DNA from: an uncultured Bacteroidales bacterium
GTDB lineage: Bacteria; Bacteroidota; Bacteroidia; Bacteroidales; P3
Direction of reading: 5' to 3'
DNA: 34,055 nt
Assembly: GCA_900320975.1 (NCBI GenBank)
Contig: ONUE01000005.1
Location: 1 to 34,055 of the forward strand
Shown: piece after piece, positions 7,567 through 16,150 of the stretch
How the letters are laid out: each line of letters begins with the position of its first letter
Numbering within the stretch: position 1 is the stretch's first letter
The notes under the pieces: model-generated
The model's database searches: none
The model's input: the letters and a program-made list of their open reading frames with translations, nothing else
What the model was told of the DNA's origin: nothing
Program-made: the position numbers and the translations under genes

Positions 7567-9726
7567 ATGAAAATTCGCACTTTAATCGTAACAATGGCCC
7601 TTGCGCTGATGCTGCCCACCGCAGCCCGCGCCGATGAGGGCATGTGGCTTCTGTCACTGATTGGCAAAAACTACAATGACATGCAAAAGGCCGGCTTCAA
7701 GCTGACGCCCGAGGACATCTACAATGTCAACCAGAGCTGCCTGAAAGACGCCATCGTGGGTCTCGGTCGTGCCGGCCAGCCCTTCTGGCACTTCTGCACC
7801 GGCGAAATCATCAGCGACAAAGGTCTGGTGAGCACCAACCACCACTGCGGCTACGGCTACCTGCAGAGCCACTCCACCGTGGAGCACGACTATCTGCGCG
7901 ACGGCTTCTGGGCCTACTCGCTGGAAGAGGAGCTGCCCAACCCGGGCCTCACCGCCTCGATACTGGTGCGCATGGAGGATGTCACCAAGAGAGTCCTTGA
8001 AGCACTGAGCGACGACATGAGCGAGGGCGACCGCGCCGATGCCGTGAAGAAGGTGTGCGACGAGATCGCCGCCGAGGCAAAAGAGAAGAGCGGCTGTGAC
8101 GCCATGGTCAAGGAGATGTTCAACGGCAACCAATACTTCCTCTTCGTGCACAGAATCTACAAGGATGTCCGCCTCGTGGGCGCTCCCCCTTCGTCGATGG
8201 GTAAGTTCGGCGGCGACACCGACAACTGGTCGTGGCCCCGTCACACCTGCGACTTCTCCATGTTCCGCATCTACACCGACAAGGAAGGCAACCCCGCCGA
8301 GTACAGCAAGGACAACATCCCCCTGCGCCCCAAACACCACCTGCCCGTGAGCGCTGGCGAGCTTAACGACGGCGACTTCGCAATGGTGATGGGCTTCCCC
8401 GGCACCACCGACCACTTCCTCACCAGCTACGGACTGGAAGAGACCATGAACATCATCAATAAGCTGCGCTACGAAATACGCACCGTGAAGATCAACATCC
8501 TGCGCGAAGAGATGGCCGCTTCACAGGCCATGCGCATCAAATACGCCTCGAAGTACGCCAGCTGCTCCAACTACTGGAAGTACAGCAACGAACAGAACAA
8601 AGCCCTGAAGGCCCTGAACACCATGGGCCTGAAGAAGGAGATAGAGAAAGAGTACAGCGAGTGGGCCCGCCATCACGCACCGAAGTATGGCAAGGCCCTC
8701 GGCCTTATCGAGAAAGGCTACGCCGACCGCGCCAAGAGCGAGGAGACCTTCATGTATGTGACGGAAGGCCTGATCACCGGCTCCGAGGCTTTGATGTTGG
8801 CCGTACGCCTGGGCAACAGCCTCAAGAGAGACCTGGAAAACGACAAGAACGCCGACCTGAGCCGCTATGAGAACTACGCTGCAGGCTTCTTCAAGGACTA
8901 TGACGAGCAGGTGGACCGCCGCCTCACGGCAGCCCTCTTCGGATACGTCTACGCCCACATCAACCCCGACGTGTGCCCCGATTTTCTCAAGGCAGCACAG
9001 AAGAAATACAAAGGCGACTGGGAGCGCTACGCCAACGACCTCTACAGCAAGAGCATCTTCGCCAACGAGGTGTCCGTGAGCCGCTTCATGAACAAGCCCA
9101 ATCTCAAGCAGCTGCAGAAAGACCCCATGATGGCTGCCGGCAATGAAGTCTGGGAACTGTACTTCAACCTTGACGAAAACGTATCGCAGGAGAGCAAGGA
9201 CGGTCTGCAGCGCGGCATCCGCGACTTCACCGACGGTATACTGCAGATGAACGAGGGCAAGAAACTCATGTCGCCCGACGCCAACAGCACCATCCGCCTC
9301 ACCTACGGCAACGTGATGAGCTATGAGCCCAAGGACGGCGTCACCTATCACCACTACACCACCATGAAAGGTGTCATCGAGAAAGAGGACCCCGAGAGCA
9401 GCGAGTTCGCAGTGCCCGCACGCCTCAAGAAGCTCTATGAGGCCAAGGAGTTCGGTCCCTACACCAACAAGAAAGGTGAGATGCCCACCTGCTTCATCAC
9501 CAACAACGACATCACGGGTGGCAACAGCGGCTCGCCGGTCATCAACGGCAAGGGCATCCTCATCGGTCTGGCCTTCGACGGCAACAGCGAGGCTATGAGC
9601 GGTGACATCGACTTCGAGGAGAACCTGCAGCGCTGCATCTGCCTCGACAGCCGCTACATGCTCTGGGTCATCGACATCTATGCCGGTGCCAAGAACCTGA
9701 TTGAAGAAATGGATATCGTGAGATAA
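7567..9726 (+). CDS. S46 family dipeptidyl-peptidase, DPP7-type
   Basis: Exported serine exopeptidase that removes dipeptides from the N-termini of oligopeptides for amino-acid nutrition. The start is ATG 7567, giving 719 aa with a signal peptide ending LPTAARADEG; the frame is open upstream but through the promoter. S46 landmarks are STNHHCGYG (catalytic His at residue 92 or 93), GGDTDNWSWPRHTCDF (catalytic Asp, probably 229) and TGGNSGSPV (catalytic Ser654). Eighteen residues after the Ser is Gly672 in FDGNSE. DPP11 has Arg at this S1-pocket position, so this enzyme should prefer hydrophobic or aliphatic P1 residues like DPP7 and not Asp/Glu. The usual Trp of FDGNWE is Ser here. The stop overlaps the next start as TAATG, which suggests translational coupling to rpoN. 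Confidence 0.95.
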   Translation: MKIRTLIVTMALALMLPTAARADEGMWLLSLIGKNYNDMQKAGFKLTPEDIYNVNQSCLKDAIVGLGRAGQPFWHFCTGEIISDKGLVSTNHHCGYGYLQSHSTVEHDYLRDGFWAYSLEEELPNPGLTASILVRMEDVTKRVLEALSDDMSEGDRADAVKKVCDEIAAEAKEKSGCDAMVKEMFNGNQYFLFVHRIYKDVRLVGAPPSSMGKFGGDTDNWSWPRHTCDFSMFRIYTDKEGNPAEYSKDNIPLRPKHHLPVSAGELNDGDFAMVMGFPGTTDHFLTSYGLEETMNIINKLRYEIRTVKINILREEMAASQAMRIKYASKYASCSNYWKYSNEQNKALKALNTMGLKKEIEKEYSEWARHHAPKYGKALGLIEKGYADRAKSEETFMYVTEGLITGSEALMLAVRLGNSLKRDLENDKNADLSRYENYAAGFFKDYDEQVDRRLTAALFGYVYAHINPDVCPDFLKAAQKKYKGDWERYANDLYSKSIFANEVSVSRFMNKPNLKQLQKDPMMAAGNEVWELYFNLDENVSQESKDGLQRGIRDFTDGILQMNEGKKLMSPDANSTIRLTYGNVMSYEPKDGVTYHHYTTMKGVIEKEDPESSEFAVPARLKKLYEAKEFGPYTNKKGEMPTCFITNNDITGGNSGSPVINGKGILIGLAFDGNSEAMSGDIDFEENLQRCICLDSRYMLWVIDIYAGAKNLIEEMDIVR

Positions 9727-12005
9727 TGAAGCAAGTCCAGCGACAGCAACTGCAACAGAAACTTTCGCCTCAGCAGATACAGCTGATGCGTCTGTTGCAG
9801 TTGCCCGTCACTGAGCTGGAGCAGGCCATCAAGGAGGAGATAGAGAAGAACCCCCTGCTTGATGCCGAAGTGCAGGACGAGATGCCCCTGCCGCAGACCG
9901 ACAACCAGTCAGACTGGGACTCGGACGAGGAAGACGACTACGACTACCGCGAACATCTGGAGAGCGACCCCAACGCCATGAGGCGCGAGTTTGTGGTAAG
10001 CGACAACTATTCGGCCTCGGAACGTCTCATGCAGCAGCTCTCGCTGCGCCACCTTACGGAACGGCAACAGAAGATTGCCGCCGAGTTGGTGGGCACGCTG
10101 GACGACGCCGGATATCTGGGGCGCGACCTGGCACTGGTGACCAACGACCTGGCTTTCCGCCAAGGGATAGAAGCCTCGCAAGGGGAGGTGGAGGAGGTGC
10201 TGCAGATAGTGCAAAGCCTCGACCCCGCCGGCATCGGAGCGCGCAACCTACGCGAATGCTTGCTGCTACAACTGGAGAGGATGGACGACGAAGGCCTCGC
10301 CACCACAATAGTGCGTGACCACTTCGACGACTTCGCCAACCACCGCTATGAGCATATACGTCAAGCCCTCGGCATCAGCGACGAGGAGCTCGACATGGCT
10401 GCAGAGACCATTCGCAGCCTCAACCCCAAGCCCCTCGGCTCAGACAACGAGGACAGCGACACAGCGGCATACGTGACACCCGACATAGTGCTCACACAGC
10501 ACGACGGGCAGCTGAGCTTCTACCTCAATGACAGCCACCTGCCACGCCTGAGCCTCAACACCTACTACACCGATATGCTGGCAGCCATGGAGAAAGAGGG
10601 CGGCGACAAGGAAACGCTACGCTTCCTGCGCAGTAAGCAGGGCGATGCCCAAAGCTTCATCGACTTGCTGCAGCAACGACATGACACCATAACGTGCGTT
10701 ATGCGTTACATCGTGAAGCATCAGCGCCAGTTCCTGCTCAGCGGCAACACAGACCTGCTGCTGCCGTTGCGCCAGCGCGAGGTGGCTGAAGCCACAGGAC
10801 TCGACATAAGCACCGTGAGCCGCATGGCCAACAGCAAGTACCTGCAGACCGACTTCGGCACCATACCCCTCAAGGAATGCTTCTCGAAGGGCATGGCCAC
10901 AGATGACGGCGAGGAGGTGGCTGTGGATACCATCAAGCAGTGCCTGTCAGACGCCATAGCTGCAGAAGACAAGCACGCTCCGCTGTCGGACGACGCGCTG
11001 GCCAAGATATTCAACAAGCGCGGCCTGCCCATAGCGCGCCGCACGGTGGCCAAATACCGCGAACAGCTGGGCATACCGGTGGCACGCCTGCGCCGGGCGT
11101 TGATGATAATCGTGCTGCTCACAGCACTCCACACTCCGCTCTTTGCACAGTCATACTATGACAGCATCATAGCCGCACGCCTTGCGAACGCGGAGAAGCT
11201 GGAGAAGGCAGCAGGGCCGGCAGCAGCAAAGGCCAACAGCAAAAGCAAGGAAGAAAAGGCAACTAAAGTCAAGGATAAGAAAGAAGCCAAGCCGCAAACG
11301 CAGCAACGGGCGGAGGAATCCATACCAGCGGCAGCGGCAGGAGCAGGAGCAGCATACATGGTGCCGCTGTGGTACGACGCATTCCCGAGCAACCGCGTGA
11401 ACCCTCACGGGCGCACCAAGGTTGACATGCTACCCGATGAGATAAACATTGTACTGATAAAAGACACATCGGAGTTCTGCTTCCCCGTCAAGGACTGCAA
11501 GACCAGTCCCTACGGCTGGCGGTGGCACCGCGGACACCACGGCGTGGACATACGCCTGCGTACCGGCGAGCCCATCCACGCGGCCTTCGGCGGCACGGTG
11601 CGTGTGGCTTCGCGCATGGGCGGCTACGGCAACTGCGTGGTGCTTCGCCACCCCAACGGCCTGGAGACTCTCTACGGACACCTCTCGAAGATTAACGTCA
11701 AACACGGGCAACAGGTGGCGGCGGGCGAAGTGATAGGCCTCGGCGGCAGCACCGGCAACAGCACCGGCCCCCATCTGCACTTCGAGTGCCGTTTCCTCTA
11801 CCAGCCTTTCGACCCCGAGTGGATTCTCGACTTCAACAACTATACCTTGCGCACACGCCGCCTGCATCTCGACAAGAGCTACTTCGGCATTCGACAGCCC
11901 CACAAAGGCGAGGAACTGGAATACAAAGCCGACGACAGCAAGATACGCGAGAGCAAGAAAAACCGCAAGGTACAGACAACCACAATAAACCACAAAGACT
12001 TTTAG
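9726..12005 (+). CDS. rpoN: RpoN (sigma-54) fused in frame to a secreted M23 metallopeptidase
   Basis: A 759-aa open frame joins two complete proteins. Residues 1-459 are RNA polymerase sigma-54: the Gln-rich region I (QQKLSPQQIQLMRLLQLP), an acidic region II, the core-binding region, and the RpoN box ARRTVAKYRE (about 437-446) near the usual C-terminus (GIPVARLRRAL). Met460 (ATG 11103) opens a hydrophobic, signal-peptide-like stretch ending TPLFAQSYYDS, then a Lys/Ala-rich linker. A LytM/M23 domain follows with GHHGVDI (about 602-608) and GPHLHFE (about 680-686), the zinc and catalytic residues intact. Sigma-54 works in the cytoplasm and M23 enzymes in the envelope, so a working fusion is hard to picture. 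The likely alternatives are two cistrons with a lost stop or separate internal initiation at 11103. The +1 frame holds three consecutive stops at 11101-11109. DPP7 overlaps upstream; ribH follows after 2 nt. Confidence 0.88.
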   Translation: MKQVQRQQLQQKLSPQQIQLMRLLQLPVTELEQAIKEEIEKNPLLDAEVQDEMPLPQTDNQSDWDSDEEDDYDYREHLESDPNAMRREFVVSDNYSASERLMQQLSLRHLTERQQKIAAELVGTLDDAGYLGRDLALVTNDLAFRQGIEASQGEVEEVLQIVQSLDPAGIGARNLRECLLLQLERMDDEGLATTIVRDHFDDFANHRYEHIRQALGISDEELDMAAETIRSLNPKPLGSDNEDSDTAAYVTPDIVLTQHDGQLSFYLNDSHLPRLSLNTYYTDMLAAMEKEGGDKETLRFLRSKQGDAQSFIDLLQQRHDTITCVMRYIVKHQRQFLLSGNTDLLLPLRQREVAEATGLDISTVSRMANSKYLQTDFGTIPLKECFSKGMATDDGEEVAVDTIKQCLSDAIAAEDKHAPLSDDALAKIFNKRGLPIARRTVAKYREQLGIPVARLRRALMIIVLLTALHTPLFAQSYYDSIIAARLANAEKLEKAAGPAAAKANSKSKEEKATKVKDKKEAKPQTQQRAEESIPAAAAGAGAAYMVPLWYDAFPSNRVNPHGRTKVDMLPDEINIVLIKDTSEFCFPVKDCKTSPYGWRWHRGHHGVDIRLRTGEPIHAAFGGTVRVASRMGGYGNCVVLRHPNGLETLYGHLSKINVKHGQQVAAGEVIGLGGSTGNSTGPHLHFECRFLYQPFDPEWILDFNNYTLRTRRLHLDKSYFGIRQPHKGEELEYKADDSKIRESKKNRKVQTTTINHKDF
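11103..12005 (+). other. M23 (LytM-type) endopeptidase half of the fused frame; possible independent gene
   Basis: If initiated at ATG 11103 this is a 300-aa exported peptidoglycan endopeptidase or division-associated LytM protein. It has a cleavable signal sequence (MIIVLLTALHTPLFA), a 60-70-residue low-complexity Lys/Ala/Glu linker and a full M23 domain with HxxxD and HxH motifs. No separate promoter is visible. Coupling to rpoN translation, as in a TGATG stop-start overlap, would be the ordinary arrangement. Confidence 0.6.
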
Positions 12006-12007
12006 AC

Positions 12008-12502
12008 ATGAGCGAAAAGAAAACAAACCTATCGGACTACGACCCCAAAGCCATTCCCGACGGCAGTAAATATAGAATAGGCGTTATCGCCGCCGAATGG
12101 AATCCCGCAGTGACCGACGCCATGCTCAAAGGCGCCGTCGACACCTTGCGTGAGAACGGTGTAAAAGAAGAGAACCTCATGGTGAAGCGCGTGCCGGGCA
12201 CTTACGAGTTGCCATACGCGGCAGAATGCATGCTGGCCAATAACAACGCACTTGACGCTGTCATCTGCATCGGCTGTGTGATACAGGGCGAGACGCGCCA
12301 CTTTGAATTCATCTGCCAGGCAGTGTCCCAGGGGCTCGTCAACGTGTCGCTCAAGCGAGGGCGCCCCGTCATCTTCAGTGTGCTCACCACAAATACCATG
12401 GAGCAGGCCCTCGATCGCGCTGGCGGCAAGCATGGCAACAAAGGCGTTGAAGGCGCTGTGACAGCAATCAAGATGTGCAAATACTCGGACGAATGCGCGT
12501 AA
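12008..12502 (+). CDS. ribH: RibH, 6,7-dimethyl-8-ribityllumazine synthase
   Basis: Condenses 5-amino-6-ribitylamino-uracil with 3,4-dihydroxy-2-butanone-4-phosphate in the penultimate step of riboflavin synthesis. The 164-aa product has the family landmarks AAEWNPAVTDAM (substrate pocket), VPGTYELPYAA, CIGCVIQGETRHFEFI with the conserved His, and the C-terminal HGNKGVEGAVTAI. The ATG at 12008 follows the fusion-gene stop by 2 nt; the upstream open frame runs through the M23 gene and is not used. Its last 10 nt overlap the fmt start. No FMN riboswitch is visible, and expression probably comes from the promoter at 7500. Confidence 0.96.
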   Translation: MSEKKTNLSDYDPKAIPDGSKYRIGVIAAEWNPAVTDAMLKGAVDTLRENGVKEENLMVKRVPGTYELPYAAECMLANNNALDAVICIGCVIQGETRHFEFICQAVSQGLVNVSLKRGRPVIFSVLTTNTMEQALDRAGGKHGNKGVEGAVTAIKMCKYSDECA

Positions 12503-13428
12503 TATTCTTTGGCACCCCCGACTTTGCGGTGGAAAGCCTCGACGCCATCATGCAGTCGAACCACGAAGTGGCCGCCGTGGTCACCGTACCTGACCGGCAG
12601 GCAGGGCGTGGCCAAAAGGTCATCTACAGCGCTGTGAAAGAATACGCGCTGGCGCACAACCTTCCCCTGCTACAGCCCGAGAAGCTGCGCGATGCAGACT
12701 TCATCGCGGCATTGGCGGAGTACCACGCCGACGTATTCGTCGTAGTGGCTTTCCGCATGCTGCCAGAAGTGGTGTGGAATATGCCGTCACACGGCACCTT
12801 CAACCTGCATGCCTCGCTGTTACCCCGCTACCGCGGTGCAGCGCCAATCAACTGGGCCATCATAAACGGGGAGAAAGAAACCGGCGTCACCACATTCCTC
12901 CTCAATCACAACATCGACGAAGGCGCCATACTGCTGCAAGAGCACACTCCTATATCTGCCGATGAGACCGCGGAGAGCCTGCACGACCGCTTGGCAGCAA
13001 TGGGGCGCACCCTTGTGGTACGCACCCTCGACGGTATGGCTACCGGCACCCTCACGCCCACACCGCAGCAAGGTACCCCCTGCCCCGCCCCAAAGATATT
13101 CAAGGATGACTGTCGCATTGATTTCAGCCACACCGCAGCAGAGGTGGACCACTTCGTGCGTGGTCTGTCGCCCTACCCTGCGGCAATCATGACACTCATC
13201 AACCCGAAAGGTGAATCCATACCCTTTAAAGTATACTCCGTGCAGGCATGCGTCGAAAACCATTGCAATCCCTGCGGTACACTGATTTGCGATGGAAAAA
13301 AGGTGCTAAAAATCGCGACAACAGACGGTTTTGTGCAGATTTTAGAGCTACAAATGGCTGGAAAAAAGAAAAATAACGTTGAAGACTTCCTGAGAGGCAA
13401 TTCGCTAACAGACTGGAAATCAGCATAA
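12493..13428 (+). CDS. fmt: Fmt, methionyl-tRNA formyltransferase
   Basis: Formylates Met-tRNA(fMet) with 10-formyl-tetrahydrofolate for translation initiation. The 311-aa product begins MRVIFFGTPDFAVESL, the usual family start, so ATG 12493 is preferred over an in-frame ATG 18 nt upstream. The catalytic block NLHASLLPRYRGAAPINWAI carries the conserved Asn and His, and NIDEGAIL carries the Asp. The C-terminal anticodon-arm-type domain (about 205-310) is complete. Last gene of the run from the S46 peptidase. No clear hairpin terminator follows; the downstream spacer is A-rich and holds the HU promoter. Confidence 0.97.
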   Translation: MRVIFFGTPDFAVESLDAIMQSNHEVAAVVTVPDRQAGRGQKVIYSAVKEYALAHNLPLLQPEKLRDADFIAALAEYHADVFVVVAFRMLPEVVWNMPSHGTFNLHASLLPRYRGAAPINWAIINGEKETGVTTFLLNHNIDEGAILLQEHTPISADETAESLHDRLAAMGRTLVVRTLDGMATGTLTPTPQQGTPCPAPKIFKDDCRIDFSHTAAEVDHFVRGLSPYPAAIMTLINPKGESIPFKVYSVQACVENHCNPCGTLICDGKKVLKIATTDGFVQILELQMAGKKKNNVEDFLRGNSLTDWKSA

Positions 13429-13439
13429 GTTTTCCGGAG

Positions 13440-13505
13440 GCGCAAAAAAAGTTTAAAAAAACTAAAAAAAAATTTGCGCAGTATCAAAAATTATTCTTAC
13501 ATTTG
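13440..13505 (+). promoter_or_regulatory. HU promoter with flanking dyad
   Basis: TTTG (13473-13476), 21 nt, then TACATTTG (13498-13505) matches the Bacteroidota -33/-7 consensus and predicts a leader of about 45 nt before ATG 13555. An inverted repeat GCGCAAA (13440-13446) / TTTGCGC (13473-13479) encloses an A-tract with a nested AGTTT-AAAA-AAACT dyad. Its right arm overlaps the -33 box. This could be an HU autoregulatory site or intrinsically bent DNA. Confidence 0.75.
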
Positions 13506-13554
13506 CAGCGAAAAACTAAAATCAATCATTATTAACATTTTAACAAAAAACACC

Positions 13555-13851
13555 ATGAACAAAACCGAACTTATTAACGCAATGGCCGACAAAACCGGCA
13601 TGACCAAAGTCGCCGCCAAGGCCGCAATGAATGCCTGCTTCGCCTCCATCCAGGAGCAGCTGATCAAGGGTCAGAAGGTTAGCCTCATCGGCTTCGGTAC
13701 CTTCAGCGTCGTCGAGCGTAAAGCCCGCACCGCCAAGAACCCCCAGACTGGCGAGAAAGTGAAAGTGCCCGCCAAGAAGGTCGCCAAATTCAAAGCTGGC
13801 AGCAACCTGCTCGCCAAGAAGGCCGCCAAGAAAGCCGCTAAAAAGAAATAA
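13555..13851 (+). CDS. hup: HU-family DNA-binding protein with short Lys/Ala tail
   Basis: Nucleoid-associated protein that bends and compacts DNA as a dimer. The 98-aa product starts MNKTELINAMADKTGMTK. It carries the IGFGTF block and the DNA-binding arm (RKARTAKNPQTGEKVKVPAKKVAKFKAG). The ATG at 13555 is preferred because upstream codons lie in the leader and promoter. Typical HU proteins end about 90 residues in, whereas this one adds LLAKKAAKKAAKKK, a histone-H1-like basic tail that could raise nonspecific DNA affinity. Single-gene unit with its own promoter and a strong terminator. Confidence 0.96.
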   Translation: MNKTELINAMADKTGMTKVAAKAAMNACFASIQEQLIKGQKVSLIGFGTFSVVERKARTAKNPQTGEKVKVPAKKVAKFKAGSNLLAKKAAKKAAKKK

Positions 13852-13874
13852 GGTTTTCTAATCGCAAAAGAGAT

Positions 13875-13909
13875 GCGGGTGTCCAATCAGGACACCCGCT
13901 CTTTTTTTT
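13875..13909 (+). terminator. Rho-independent terminator of the HU gene
   Basis: Perfect 10-bp stem GCGGGTGTCC / GGACACCCGC (13875-13884 and 13890-13899) with loop AATCA, followed by TCTTTTTTTT from 13900. Confidence 0.92.
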
Positions 13910-13965
13910 ATGCCTTCGAGGAAACATGCCGGAAACCCGTGTTTAGTATTTTTAACAGAATTATG

Positions 13966-13997
13966 TTATAAATTGTGAAATAATATTACTATCTTTG
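13966..13997 (+). promoter_or_regulatory. Promoter of gpsA-acyltransferase operon
   Basis: TATCTTTG at 13990-13997 is an exact -7 element. The -33 position holds only a weak TTA (13966-13968) at a 21-nt spacing. The leader to ATG 14045 would be about 40 nt. Confidence 0.65.
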
Positions 13998-14044
13998 CAA
14001 ATCTTTTCTGCCAGCCTTAAGAGGCTAATTGAGGAGATTATATA

Positions 14045-15052
14045 ATGAAACAGAAGAAAATAGGAATGATCGGCAGTGGCAGCTGGGCCACTGCAATAGT
14101 CAAAATACTGCTCGAAAGAGAGGGCCGTGAGGTGAATTGGTGGGTCCGTAGTGAGGAGACTTGCGAAAAAATAACCGCCGAAGGCTACAATCCACGCCAC
14201 CTGCCGGACGCCCGTCTTGACACGACGCGTCTGCACGTAAGCACCGACCTGCAGGCGGTAGTGGCAGACAGCACCTACCTGCTGCTGGCCATCCCCTCGG
14301 CCTACCTGCATGAAGTCCTCAAGACGCTGCCACGCGAAGCCCTGCAAGGCAAGAAGATAGTGTCCGCCATCAAGGGTACCATCCCCGACTGCTGCCTGAG
14401 CGTCTCGATGTATTTGAGAGAATACTTCGGCGTCAGCCGCGACGCCATCTGCGTTGTCAGCGGTCCCTCGCACGCCGAGGAGGTCTGCCGCGAGATGCCC
14501 ACATTCCTCACACTGGCCTCATCGAATATCGTCCTTGCCAACGAGATGGCCTGCATAATGAGATGCAGCTACCTCCACACAAGCACCACCACAGACATCG
14601 ACGGCGTGGAACGCTGCGGCCTGGGCAAGAATATCTACGCCATTGCCGCCGGTCTCTGCCAAGGGCTCAACTATGGCGACAACCTCAACGCCGTGCTCAC
14701 CGCCGCCGCCATGCGCGAGATGCACAACATGCTGGACCACAGCATGCCGTGTCCCGACCGCAACATCTACGACAACTACTACATGGGTGACCTCGTGGTC
14801 ACCTGCTGGTCGCGCCACAGCCGCAACCGCGCCCTTGGCGAAGCAGTGGCACGCGGCGAACGCCCGGCCGACGTCTTTGCCCGCACCGGCTCCGTGGCCG
14901 AAGGCTACTATTCGGTGAAAAACCTCCACCAGCTGGCATGCGAATACGGCATACAGCACGTGGTACCCATCGCCGAGGCCGTATACAGCATCCTCTACGA
15001 CGGTGCCGACCCCAAAAGCACCGTAAAGAAACTCATTGACACAGTCTTCTAA
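14045..15052 (+). CDS. gpsA: GpsA, NAD(P)-dependent glycerol-3-phosphate dehydrogenase
   Basis: Reduces dihydroxyacetone phosphate to sn-glycerol-3-phosphate, the backbone of membrane phospholipids. The 335-aa product has the Rossmann motif GMIGSGSWATAI at the N-terminus. The mid-domain block AIKGTIPD is followed by VSGPSHAEEV. The catalytic Lys region GLGKNIYAIAAGLCQGLNYGDNLNA replaces the more common LKNVIAIAAG wording of other phyla, and the C-terminal helical domain is complete. It has its own promoter, and its stop overlaps the next start (TAATG at 15050-15054). That couples it to an acyltransferase that would consume its product. Confidence 0.96.
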   Translation: MKQKKIGMIGSGSWATAIVKILLEREGREVNWWVRSEETCEKITAEGYNPRHLPDARLDTTRLHVSTDLQAVVADSTYLLLAIPSAYLHEVLKTLPREALQGKKIVSAIKGTIPDCCLSVSMYLREYFGVSRDAICVVSGPSHAEEVCREMPTFLTLASSNIVLANEMACIMRCSYLHTSTTTDIDGVERCGLGKNIYAIAAGLCQGLNYGDNLNAVLTAAAMREMHNMLDHSMPCPDRNIYDNYYMGDLVVTCWSRHSRNRALGEAVARGERPADVFARTGSVAEGYYSVKNLHQLACEYGIQHVVPIAEAVYSILYDGADPKSTVKKLIDTVF

Positions 15053-16140
15053 TGAACTCTTTCGACGACATACGTCCTTATACCGACGCCGAGTTGCCCG
15101 AGGCAATGCAACGTATTGCCGAATGGGAACTCTTCCCTCAAATAATACGTTTCATCTATCCTGACATGGAGGTCAGCGAGGCTCGCCGGCGCCTCCTCGA
15201 CACGCGCAACATACACCAATTCCAGGCAACCTTTATGAACGACGCAATCCGCCGTATCGTAAAGGAGACTACCGACGGCTTCACCTTCAGCGGCCTGCAC
15301 CACCTGCGTCGCGGCGTGCCCTACCTCTTCATCTCCAACCACCGCGACATCACCCTCGACGCCTTCCTGCTGCAACACCTGCTCATGGAGCACCGCGACA
15401 CCACATCGCATATCGTCTTCGGGCAGAACCTCCTTTCCCTCCCCATCATGGAAGTGCTCTTCCGCAGCAACAAGCTCATCCGCATGGAGCGTGGCGGCAG
15501 CCCGAGGGCTTTCTACAACAGCCTACACCACCTTTCGGACTACCTCAACCACCTCGTCAACGAAGAGCGCCAGTCGGTATGGATAGCCCAGAAGAACGGC
15601 CGCGCCAAGGACGGCTGCGACACCACGGCGCCCGCCATGATCAAGATGCTAACCCTCGGCGGCAAGGGCGACCCGCTGCAGACCCTCAACGACCTGAACA
15701 TCGTGCCGCTCTCGATAAGCTACGAGTGGGACCCCTGCGACGTCATGAAAGCCAACGAACTCATGCAGAGCCGGTACGGCAGCTACACCAAGGCCCCCGA
15801 TGAGGACCTCCGGTCGGTGGTCGGCGGCATCATAGGCCCCAAGGGGCATGTGCACCTCACCATAGGGGCACCTCTCAAACCCCGCGAACTACAGCCCCCC
15901 GCAGGCGTCGACCTCGCCGACCATGTGGCGGCGCTGCTCGACCGTCGCATACTGCACGGCTATAAGCTGATGCCCACCAACTACGCCGCATACACGCTCG
16001 TGACTGGCCGCCGTCTGCCAGCGCACTATACGCAACGCACCCTCGACCGCCTCAAGGCGCGCGCAGAAGCTCTGCCGGCCGAGGCCCAGCGCATCCTCTT
16101 CGAGGCTTACGCCAACCCCGTTTTGGCGACAAAACGATAA
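15052..16140 (+). CDS. PlsC-like 1-acyl-glycerol-3-phosphate acyltransferase family protein
   Basis: Membrane-associated acyltransferase of the LPLAT superfamily, likely acylating glycerol-3-phosphate or its 1-acyl derivative. The acceptor/catalytic block is LFISNHRDITLDAFLL (about residues 91-106), with His and Asp spaced one residue wider than the classical H-x4-D. FRSNKLIRMERG and WIAQKNGRAKDG correspond to the substrate-phosphate-binding blocks seen in this Bacteroidota-type family. The 362 aa are longer than a simple PlsC (~240 aa), with an N-terminal ~80-residue extension and a C-terminal helical tail. It is coupled to gpsA through a TAATG overlap, and the inverted-repeat element (copy 2) starts 11 nt after its stop. 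Substrate position (sn-1 or sn-2) cannot be told from sequence alone. Confidence 0.88.
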   Translation: MNSFDDIRPYTDAELPEAMQRIAEWELFPQIIRFIYPDMEVSEARRRLLDTRNIHQFQATFMNDAIRRIVKETTDGFTFSGLHHLRRGVPYLFISNHRDITLDAFLLQHLLMEHRDTTSHIVFGQNLLSLPIMEVLFRSNKLIRMERGGSPRAFYNSLHHLSDYLNHLVNEERQSVWIAQKNGRAKDGCDTTAPAMIKMLTLGGKGDPLQTLNDLNIVPLSISYEWDPCDVMKANELMQSRYGSYTKAPDEDLRSVVGGIIGPKGHVHLTIGAPLKPRELQPPAGVDLADHVAALLDRRILHGYKLMPTNYAAYTLVTGRRLPAHYTQRTLDRLKARAEALPAEAQRILFEAYANPVLATKR

Positions 16141-16150
16141 AGTCTCAACA

